From positions 1 through 29,886 of the forward strand of contig CAICTM010001410.1 of NCBI GenBank assembly GCA_903772945.1: a stretch of DNA of 29,886 nucleotides, read 5' to 3'. The DNA comes from Seminavis robusta (taxonomy: Eukaryota > Bacillariophyta > Bacillariophyceae > Naviculales > Naviculaceae). Every line of letters starts with the position of its first letter. Within the stretch, counting starts at the first letter, position 1. The notes below the pieces were generated by a model, which did no database searches, was not told where the DNA came from, and saw only the letters and a program-made list of their open reading frames with translations. Positions 21,212 to 29,886 of this stretch are shown one piece after another. The position numbers were made by a program, and so were the translations under genes.

Positions 21212-24200
21212 TCAGAGTACGGCGGAGGATGGAACTACATCGCCCCTGGCTTTGCTGCTGCGGCGCCGTTTGGTACCTCCAGCAGCACTCGCTGAGCTTC
21301 CTCTTCGCTTCTTAGTAGTTTCAGCTTCTTCGACCTGCATCAGTTCAGGAGCACTCACAACAGCAGCTTCTCCCTCTGCGGGAGGAAGGCCGCCTTGAGG
21401 AGGATCTTCATGTACCGGTTCCGGTACCGGTTCCGGTACCGGCTCCGGTACCGGCACCCCAACGGCTTCAGCGACCATTCCAGTGTTGCCGCCGATGCTA
21501 TTTCGGCGGGACCCTTTCCCGTCGTCGTCCGAGTCTTCCAAATCGGCGTCGTCGTGCGAGAATTCATCGCGCATATGACGGCGAAAGACGGCATAATGAT
21601 GAATCAGCAGGTCCTTGTCTTCATCCGTGAGGTCGTTCGACACCAGGACAATGGAAGAATCGAAGAGGGGCATGTGGTCATTGCGAGAGATAAAGTTGCG
21701 AAAGAAGGTCTTGTCTTTGGAGTCAGGCGTGTACTCGAGACATTTCTGCGTAGACAAGTTGTACTTGCGTCGTAGAAATTTCTTCAATCGAAGCAAGAGA
21801 GCCAGGGATGATGCTTCCTTGCACAAGTCCGCAAAACCAAACCAATCAAACTTTTCCGAACGGCAGGGTACAGCGTCGTGGGACTTGGATGGAGCGTCCG
21901 CTCGAGCCGCTCGTTCCAATGCGTCTTCTCCGTCGTTCACTTCGTCCAGCTCGTCAGCTGATGCCAATCCATGTGGACGCAAGAATGCGGCGAGCCGGTC
22001 CTGCAACTGCGGTCCCTGAAGGGCAACCACAGAGCCGACGTAGTGCTGTATGAACAGAGGATCACCAGCCGAACTGTACGGCAGATACGCCAGCATCTGC
22101 GCTGCAAAAGAGAGTAGCGAAAGGTCGGCGCCGACGTCTGGCGGTTCCTGGATGGAGCTCCTCCGAGAGCGCGCTTTCTTTGCCGAGGATGTGGGTTCCT
22201 TGGCAACCGGTTCGACGCGCTCAAACATGGCGAGTAAATTCCGATACAATCCTTCCCTTTGCTTCCGACTGGAAAGGATGCACTCACGGAAGACATCATC
22301 AAAGACACACTCCATGTGTATACGTGCTCCCTTCAGTTTCTTGACCAAGGCTGAGGTTTCTTTGGTGGGATACACTGCCCGCTGGAAACGACAGGCTTGC
22401 TTGACACCCGCACACACTCTCTGGTTGACACGGGATAAACAAAACGTATTCAGTGAGAAGGCTTCCCAATCCGGAAAAGGGGAACTGACGAGGATGCAAC
22501 ACTCACCTGTCTCAACATATCCGGACGCTTTTCGCCCTCCACAGTCAAAAGCCTCAGTGCAAACTTTCGAACGACAGTATTCTCGACGTCTCCTTGCAGG
22601 GCCAAAAGATACGGAACCGCTTCGTTCGGATTCACCAGTCCTTGTCGCAGCAACTGCCCCAGGAGCTCCAATGATGCAATTCTCAGATTGGCTTCCTTCG
22701 ACTGGGTCATTTCGAACAGACGCGTAGTTTGCTTCGTCAGGACTCCGCCCACAAGGGTCGAATCGCCATCTTGATCACCCGAAATCTTCTTGGACGTTGT
22801 GATGTTCTTTTTCGAATCCATCTTCTTCTTGGCTTCCCCGCTGTCAATGCGTTTTTCCTCAGACACGCTGATTTCCTTCCAGCATGTCAACGCCGTCAAC
22901 TGCAGCTCCAGGGGTGATTCAGACGACATCAAGGCCTCAATCAGCCCGCACTGAGCGCAAGAAAGCATCAGACGCGGGTGCGCGATGAATACTCCACTAA
23001 GGGCTCGAAGTGCGGCGCAGCGAATACCGATATCAGACTTTTCCAGGTACTTCATGAACAGGCGGAAGCAAGCGATCGGAACGTTGTTCCAGTTCAACTC
23101 TGACGTTTCAAACAAATCAATTTCTTCCACCTCGTCAACATCGACTTCTTCATTCCACGTCGATGCTTCCACTGCAACTTCATGGTGATGACATAGCGAT
23201 CCGAGCCCCGAAAGCAGGCGCAGCGTGTTGTTTTTCAATCCTGGGTTGGAGTAGTCGTCCCGATTTGCATGCTTGAACAAGAACGCGTAAAATGTGGTAG
23301 CAAGATTCAACAGTTTCTTGCCAAATATACTTCCTTCACCCGTCTCGTCAAAGTGGGCAATGGTACAAAGAGCTCGAATAGCTGAGTACAGAGCTCCGCT
23401 TCCGAACTTGTAGGTAATTTTCACAAGGTCACCCCCCAGCGACCCACTGCAGAGGTTTTGAATCTCGTTAGAATTCAAGATGGGAATTACGCGGAAGAGA
23501 ATGTCACAAGCAGCGCTTGCAACCGCTGACTCGTCCGCCACCGACAAGCCGTTGTCGGCCTTTATGTATGGGAGAATGATACTCAAATGCTTCAAGACGG
23601 ATTGAGCAGAGACGTCACTGAAGCATCCAATGGTTCTGATCGTCGCCACGAGTTCCCCTCCGATGGCATTCCCCAATTCTCCTCGGCGTTCCTCTGTCGT
23701 CAGCAGCAGCTCGAAAAGGGCACTAACGAGACTAAAGCACTGCTTCTCGGCAATTTTTTGCCGCTTCAAACGCTCCGCTGCCTTTTTCCCTTTATCGGAA
23801 TCGTTCACATTGCAAAGAAGCTCGCGTAGAAAGTTCCCCAAATGCTCGTTAGTGCCGGCTGTCTTGACCGTTGCAACCATTTGTTCAGCAGCAAGTTCCG
23901 ACCGCCGTTTCCCGACTTCTCGGTGCTTGCTTCTCGTGGCCCGGGCATCCATCGGCGGTGTGGGAGTCACGACCCCAGACGCAACTGATTGTGCCTCGAT
24001 GCTAGACGGGGACTTGGAAGCAGCCAAGCTCGATGCGTTCCGTGAGGGGCTCACCGGCTGGAGCCCTGCCGGAATCGCAGCTTCGCCTTCGTCACTCAAC
24101 CACAGATTCATGAACAGGCCGTGCAGGGCTTCCCGTACGCCTTCATCTTCTTTTGGATCCGAAGCTCGTTGCAAACATTTGTCACACGCATCCGACCGTC

Positions 24201-27093
24201 CGCGGTAATGTGGATTGGACACCAAGATATCTTGCAATATTTTCACAGTTCTCTTGCGAACACTCACACCAGGATCTAGCAGTCTTGGTATCAAGTGACT
24301 GTGGAAGGCATTTGCAATGGGTGGAGACTTGACGACATAGTTACCCACAAGGGACACAGCTGCCTCTCGGACTGAGATTGCCTCGTCCGACAGTCGTTCC
24401 GAAACTGCCTCCATCACCTTTGGCAAAAGCATCAGCTTTGAGTCTGCCTCCACAACCTGTAAATTTTCGTTGGAAAGGACCCACTTGTGAGCGTTGACAT
24501 GAAAAGCAAGAAAACTCAAGTCCTAGCTAGTGAGGTTTTCAAAAACGTACCTTTTCGATTGCCTTGATGGACAATTTACGTAGCGAGGCGTGGGCCTTGT
24601 CATTCATCAGCTTCAACATCAATCCCATTAGATTGTTGAAAGACTTCATGAAATTTGAATAGGAAGCCGTCTGCGTCAAAAGTGCACGAGCACCTCCCTC
24701 AAACGTAAACCAGTGCTTGGGGTTGGAGTAGCATCTCTTTTTGTTCCACGTCTCCAATATCCCTCCAATTGCCTGCTTGTAGCTCTCCTTCTCGGCGGTT
24801 GTCTGGCACTGTTGGGACTTGCTGTGTAATTCATTTACCCACTTTGCCAAATGACAATGGCTTGCTACCCGATACCCTCGGTTGGTCTTGAGGTGTTTCT
24901 CCATCACCCGATTGATGATGAAACCAGTGTCTACAATAGAACGACTCGTCGTTTCCATTTCATTCTCCATGTTTGCTTGCAGGGAGCAGGCATCGCAAAT
25001 CCATTCGTGTGGCAGAGCATCTCTATTCAAGCCGACACATTGGGCACTGAACCACACCGCCACAAAAAGCAAGAGAGGAATGAATGCGTATTATCGCCAG
25101 TTAGCTGCAACACACACACAAGGATGGAATGCTGGCTCTGTCTGTCTGTCCATACAGTACTTACTGATACCACAAGTGACAATTGTCACAATCGACCATG
25201 AGTGCATCCGTGAAATTGTTGCGCTTGCAATAGCATCGCAATTGTCGGTTTTCTTCCGACACAATTTCGACCGTCTTGTGCAACTCTCGATCTCGCTGAA
25301 ACGCCAAAATCTTGGCATATGCCGCACAGATGCGTCCCAGAATATCAAAGGCCGTATTGGCATATGTCGTTTCCACTACCGTGTCGGATGCACTCGATGT
25401 TCGACTGGCCGTGATGATATCCTTGGAGAGTCCCAGCGTACACGCAAAGAGGACCATTTGCGCCGCTCCGTATTCGGGAATCATCATGACGAGTAGCAAA
25501 TCGTCTACTAAATTGCCGAGAATGGGTCGAAATTCCGAGGCACCTCCATCTTCTCCCTTTCGCGAACAGCGCTGTAGCATGTGAATTGCAAATGTTTCGG
25601 CCACGGATTGACAGCCGCGGAGTCCCGACAGAAGTTGCTCGTCATTGTTGTCGACATCAAATGTGGGTCGCACGACACAGCATTGGACCAGTGAGAGTAG
25701 CATGGCTGTGATCATTTGAATGTAATGTGGTTCTTGTCCGTTGGTCAACATGGATGAATAGAGCGACGTCATGAGTGATTGGGAGCTGTGTTTGGAGGGA
25801 CAGGACGAATACTGGACGAGACAGGCTCGCATGGTTCGTTTGGAAGATGGTAGTCGCAGCATGAGAGGGAATAGATCTTCAATGATACTGGATCGATGCG
25901 CTGGGAATTTGGCAAATACGGCCGTGACGAGTCCAATGGTTGCGTGCTGGAGTCGATTGGCTGGATTTTGTGTCGATTGTGCGGCTTCAATTTCGAGCGC
26001 ATCCAAAGCCCCTGACGTGAGTGTGAGTATGAGCTGATCATCTAAAAACAGAGTTCGAATGGCATCTTCAATGCGGCTCATGAGTGTGATTTGCAGCGGA
26101 ATCATGAGTGCGATTGGTTTGTATACTTTTCGTAGTTCTTTCATGAGCATATTGGATTCTCCGCCGTCGGTCGCGCGTCGCTTTTTCTTGCGTGCCGATG
26201 CTCCTAGACCTTTCTTTTCGTCCATTTCCTGTGCTGCCAGTCGGTGACCCGTATTGTTGAGGGCTGGGATGAGATTCTTGGCGAGATTGTGTCGGAGCAA
26301 CGTAAAGGCGGCTTCAATGGCATCTTCCGAGACGACACTTGCGTCAATGCCAGGACTGGTCACCACAAAGAGGAGAATGCCCGCCGCTTCCAATCCCAAT
26401 TTCAGAGCTGCCACTCGTTCGCTTCCGGTGGATCCAGGTCGTAGCCACTGTAATATTATGTCGTCATTGGTAAGAACAAGCACAAAATTCGTGGTGAGAA
26501 AATGTAATGGTGTAAAAATGACGCACAGAATATCAGAGAATTACATTATTCTCTCTTACCTGCTCCATTCTCATTTCTCGTTTGGAAATGACAGCGCTCG
26601 CCTCGGCCACCAAATCGACATTGACGGCCAAATTGACGTGTTTTTCCAGTAATTCCGTGAGCGTCGTCAAGAGATCCACTTCCACGGCGGCAAATCCTTC
26701 TACCGATTTTCGTTTATTGCTGACTTGGGTACAGAGTAAACTCAAAATGGTCAATTCGCGTTCCAAAAATGGTCCCACATGGGTTTGTTGTTGCTGCTGC
26801 GTTTGATGGTGCATACAAGCCGAAGGAGACATGGCCAAAATACGACGATTCCCTTCGGCCGACAAAATCCGTTCAATCGCATTCACCAACTCGTCGTCAT
26901 CGGTATTGTTGTTGTTGTTGTTGTTATTGTTGTTATTATTGTTATTATTATTATTCACATCATTGGAATTAGAATTGTTGTCGTGAGCAGCAGCATTGGT
27001 CAACATGGGAGATGTGGCAAATTGTTGGGGATGCTGCTGCTGGGGAGGAGGGAGCCTCGCATACGCAGCGGGGGACATCCATCCTGTGGCCAT
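21212..27093 (-). CDS. SCC2: Cohesin loader SCC2/NIPBL with PHD finger
   Basis: Five exons: 27093-26560, 26447-25165, 25046-24551, 24456-22507 and 22420-21212. All introns are GT..AG (112, 118, 94 and 86 bp) and keep frame, giving 1823 residues. SCC2 loads cohesin onto chromosomes in the nucleus. The best evidence is exon 4, whose helical-repeat start VVEADSKLML...ERLSDEAISVREAAVSLVG matches the SCC2/NIPBL HEAT core, and exon 5 continues it (RVCAGVKQACRFQRAVYP). A complete C4HC3 PHD finger sits at residues 583-626 (Cys583, 585, 598, 601, His606, Cys609, 623, 626); the His codon is split by intron 2. Plant SCC2 also has a PHD finger. The N-terminus is low-complexity with 17 consecutive Asn. 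The C-terminus has Val-Pro-Glu-Pro repeats, acidic patches and a KKRRGSS/KRRRSSK nuclear-signal-like tail. A start at 27261 would add 56 residues; the choice between it and 27093 is open. Confidence 0.92.
21413..21456 (-). repeat. 12-bp repeat encoding Val-Pro-Glu-Pro
   Basis: Tandem copies of GGTACCGGTTCC-like sequence (period 12, one unit with GGCTCC) encode repeated VPEP in the C-terminal tail of SCC2. The unit is nearly palindromic and keeps frame, so copy number can vary without breaking the gene. Confidence 0.85.
26905..26955 (-). repeat. Asn-codon tract (17 codons) in SCC2
   Basis: Seventeen consecutive AAT/AAC codons near the SCC2 N-terminus, flanked by Val and Thr. The mixed AAT/AAC usage argues that it is not a freshly expanded pure microsatellite. 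Confidence 0.92.
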
Positions 27094-27976
27094 GGTCAGT
27101 ACGGTCCAGTGATACTCAGCAAATGGAATAATCGAATTGTTATAGTCCTGGAGGTTTTCTGATTGCTTCTGTGCTTGATGGCTGCTGCTCGATCTTTTGG
27201 GTTTCAGATTTTGAGATTGTTCGTCGTCGAGGCACTGCTGTTGGCGGCAATTTCTGCGCATCGGAAAAGGATCAGGAGGTGAGGTATTTCAAACAGCAGA
27301 ATTTTCCTTCCGACATTGTCACCCAACGAACAACGATTCCGATTCGATTCGAATGATTCAATCGAATCAATCGAATCAATCAGATTGACACGACTTCCTG
27401 TGATCATGGAGCAAGGGTTCAAGCAAGGGTGTACACTGTACCAGTATGGTACCGCCTGTGTGGCAAGTGTGCTGGAACAATCTTGGGGTCCGTGATTAAG
27501 CGAGGTTGCCAAGTTGGCCTGCGAGAACAGCAGCTCAGCTACGCTGTGCTGAGACGGAGGGAGCTAGCTAAGCCGGCCCTGGCTACTGGTAGTAGTGGAC
27601 TGCAATTGCTTACTTTTGATTGTGCACTCGTGCAGCCATCCTCTTGATCTTCTCCAACACGCCCAAGGTTGAAATCAGGCATCAACAAGTCCTACCTTGT
27701 GGTTCAATCGTCACAGTTGACGCTTGCAAGTTGCGGTCTTACAGTGCTTGTGACAGAAGGCAAGTCATGTTTCTAGCTCAAGATACAAGATCAGATCATT
27801 CAGCACAGAAGACAAGTGGAATAAGATAAATAGATTACTTTAAAGCTTTACATGAATGAAATGAAAATCCTCCCTACAAACTTGTGCTCTTTGGGGGGCG
27901 AAGCAACTGGTGGGTGACCGCTGCACTGTCCTCGTCCTCGTGTCCTCAACCTCTACCAAGGGCAAACTAATGATGA
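27094..27976. other. Spacer between SCC2 start and second HSF end
   Basis: About 880 bases, or 715 if SCC2 starts at 27261. Plus-strand frames at 27171-27356, 27429-27647 and 27620-27829 lack recognisable domains. The stretch holds the SCC2 promoter, a GATTCGA/ATCGAATCA repeat tract (27334-27384), and a CAGCTCAGC...GCTGTGCTGAG imperfect hairpin near 27531-27553. Confidence 0.5.
27334..27384. repeat. ATCGAATCA-type short tandem repeat
   Basis: Near-perfect 9-base units (ATCGAATCA) follow GATTCGATTCGAAT, so the tract reads similarly on both strands. It lies just upstream of the longest possible SCC2 reading frame and could be promoter sequence. No binding factor can be named. Confidence 0.7.
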
Positions 27977-28938
27977 TCATACCGAATCGTCATCGTCCCC
28001 TTCGACATTATGGCTCGAAGCAGAGGCTTCTTCGAGCTTGGCTGCGGCAGCCTTCTGGGCAGCCTCCTTGGCCTTCTTGACTCCCTTGATCTTGTTGCGC
28101 TTCATGGACAGCGTCGCTTGCTGTTGACCGTACAGGAACATGGGATGGCTGTAGGCGCCCTTGTCAACGCCTTCCGTGATCCTCTGAAAGTCATAGAGGT
28201 TCAGCTGCCTCTGGAAGCTGCTGAAACGGCCCATCTTGAAGTACTTGGGCATCACATGGCGGACGAACTCGCGGGGCTTGTGAATGGCAAAGGTCCTTCC
28301 GTGTGGAAGGAAGGAGGCAATCTCACTCCCTCCAGGGATCTTCTCAAGATCGGAAGAGCATCTTGATGGAGGGCTTGACGGGGAAGTGCCTGTTGTGTCC
28401 TGCTGCGGAGCACTTTTCAGGGCTCAAACTTTGGTTTTGGAGGTGCCTGCTTGGGTTGTGCAAGGGGAGGATTGAGTTGTGCAAGGGGAGGGCTGAGTTG
28501 TGCAAGGGGGGAGTTGGGGGTAGTCAGAACCGGTGCTTGGGCTTGCAACGGAGTGATGGGGGTTCGTGCCGCGGCTGGAAGGATGGCAGGGGCGGTGATC
28601 TGCGCTCTCATGGTGGCCTCCAGATTCAGACTCTGTTTGGCCTGTTCAATGAGCCTCCTGCCCGCTGCAAGCTTCACAAGTGCCGCTCTCTGCTGTCCCA
28701 GAATACTATCAAGGGATCTCTGCTGCCGCAGAGGCTCCAAAGTGCCCATGCGAGAGGCAACATACGCCTTCTCTTCGACACTCAGGGACGATGCCAATAA
28801 GGCACTCGCAGCCAGATTGGTTGCGTGAATGCTGGACAGCAACGAAGGGTTCGCGACAGGTGCTGCGCCGCCAGATCCTGCAGCACGAAGAAGATCTGCC
28901 ACTGTGGCACGCCCTTCCCTGATCCCGACGCCGCTCAT
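27977..28938 (-). CDS. Second HSF-family gene, two apparent frameshifts
   Basis: From the ATG at 28938 (GCCACCATGA context; an alternative in-frame ATG is at 28971) the frame encodes 173 residues and stops at a TGA (28419-28417). They include a helical, Ala/Leu-rich region (KLAAGRRLIEQAKQSLNL) and a PPLAQ repeat. The HSF winged-helix domain then appears in two other frames. HFPVKPSIKML is one base ahead (up to about 28360). From DLEKIPGGSEIASFLPHG through HKPREFV, MPKYFKMGRFSSFQRQLNLYDFQRI and GAYSHPMFL it is another base ahead, ending in a Lys-rich tail and DDDDSV. Removing one C at 28420-28422 and one at 28352-28353 would make a continuous protein of about 320 residues. No intron fits either gap. 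The gene is either a pseudogene or carries sequencing errors (see findings). The DNA-binding domain is C-terminal, unlike classic HSFs. Confidence 0.85.
28456..28517 (-). repeat. 21-bp tandem repeat encoding PPLAQL
   Basis: Three copies of a 21-base unit (TTGTGCAAGGGGAGGATTGAG on the plus strand; the third copy diverges) encode Pro-Pro-Leu-Ala-Gln-rich repeats just before the DNA-binding domain of the second HSF. The repeats are in frame with the N-terminal part of the gene. Confidence 0.88.
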
Positions 28939-29886
28939 GGTGGCCTTATCTGTTGCCTGAAAGGAAAACATGGTTACAGTATCCGATGACTTGAAATAAG
29001 AGTGAGTGTGTTGACTGATGGGCTCGAAGATCGAGTGCTTTGAACGCAAACGCAAAGAGGTGTGTTTTTAGAGGAGGAGGCGGGTTTTTTATGAGAGGAA
29101 GTCTTGCGTCAGCTTGTCCCAAATAGTTGGACAACCGGTATTCCCAAAATCAAAAAGCTTTAGACAGTTGAGATCAGTCGCCTGGGAATTCGGTAGAGAT
29201 TCGGGTTTCAGGATAAGCGGTTCTCAAAGCAATGCAACCCACGAGATGAGGAGCAGACGGTAAGTAAACAGATCCTGATGCATTCGTGGCGTACCCATTG
29301 ACATCGCTAAAGGTTGCTTCCAAACGAGAAGTCCGAAGGGTTCGTATTATGAACCGAACTTTGATAGTATCAATGAGGTTCATTAGTTGTACCAAATCAT
29401 TGGCATTGTTGATGTTTATTATTAGAGACGGAACGGTTTGGTGGATTTTGGTGTGCCACCACGGTCTCAAATTTACACAATCGGTAAAGGGTACATGTAC
29501 AACACAATGAGATTCATTGAGGTTTGTTACTTGAATTTAGAAAGAAGAGACCCGAGTACCGGCTAGGACAAGCCATTAAGTAAAATCAAATGGGTTCGTA
29601 TTTTAACCTTTCTTTTCCGAATACCGGAGGTAAAATCATTAAATAAAATCCGAACTCTGTTGTCCTATGCGGCACTCTAGTTCTGAGCCGAGTCATGGGT
29701 CATGCGGCACTCTCATTCTGTTCGCGGTACGTCAGGATGTCGTCACCTCAGCTTGTCAAATATCTCCAATCCCGATGGACATGGTGACGGTGGACAATGT
29801 GCAGGATCCTTTGCCATGGTGCCATGAGAATTACCAAATGTTAGACAGCTCCTGTGGCCCATCTATTTGGAAAATGGGTTGACGTC
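28939..29886. other. Spacer upstream of the second HSF
   Basis: About 950 bases up to the window edge with no recognisable gene. Frames at 29174-29470 (minus) and 29667-29882 (plus) are unsupported. Short repeats are present: ATGCGGCACTCT..TTCTG at 29667-29685 and 29702-29720, CATTAAxTAAAATC near 29573 and 29637, and an inverted CCGGTATTC / GAATACCGG pair near 29135 and 29619. The repeats suggest an old non-coding element or simple local duplication. Confidence 0.5.

Noticed and set aside
22050..22727. 225-codon plus-strand frame
   Set aside because: Crosses SCC2 exons 4 and 5 and their intron in antisense; no domain.
21212..26447. Four separate minus-strand genes
   Set aside because: Frames join perfectly through GT..AG introns into one SCC2 protein; the PHD finger and helical repeats are continuous only when spliced.

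Overview
The window is protein-coding nuclear DNA from a eukaryotic microalga, most likely a diatom (stramenopile). Three things point there: short GT..AG introns (86-156 bp), an expanded heat-shock-factor (HSF) family with diatom-style sequences (two HSF genes in 30 kb), and a secreted trypsin carrying a C-terminal beta module that I associate with stramenopile proteases. I cannot fix the species from sequence alone. No tRNA, rRNA, CRISPR or prokaryotic operon structure was seen.

Layout. 1-1616: no convincing gene. 1617-3861 (-): a decayed tyrosine-recombinase gene, Crypton-like. 4294-6426 (+): intronless BRF1, the TFIIB-related subunit of RNA polymerase III initiation factor TFIIIB. 7181-8416 (-): an HSF with one intron inside its DNA-binding domain. 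8417-10775: a long spacer holding a cluster of GTAC-rich palindromes. 10776-12702 (+): secreted trypsin-like serine protease, two exons. 13248-16893: a Penelope-like retroelement (RT plus GIY-YIG remnants on the minus strand) with 100-bp direct terminal repeats and a 59-62-bp target-site duplication. 17164-19190 (-): RIO1 kinase, two exons, sharing a short bidirectional promoter with 19451-20945 (+), a GlpA/L2HGDH-type FAD oxidoreductase, two exons. 21212-27093 (-): five-exon SCC2/NIPBL cohesin loader with a PHD finger. 27977-28938 (-): a second HSF whose frame is broken twice. One break lies on a perfect 13-base match to the common Illumina adapter start. 28939-29886: no convincing gene.

The host genes are mostly housekeeping or regulatory: Pol III transcription, ribosome maturation (RIO1), cohesin loading, stress transcription factors, one flavoenzyme and one secreted protease. 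They do not form an obvious pathway or cluster. The most striking non-genic signals are the Penelope-like insertion, which has intact junctions but a broken coding region, the adapter-like frameshift in the second HSF, and an in-frame stop-free intron in the first HSF that would encode a membrane-like segment if retained. All coordinates, splice sites and motifs were read by eye; no database search was run.
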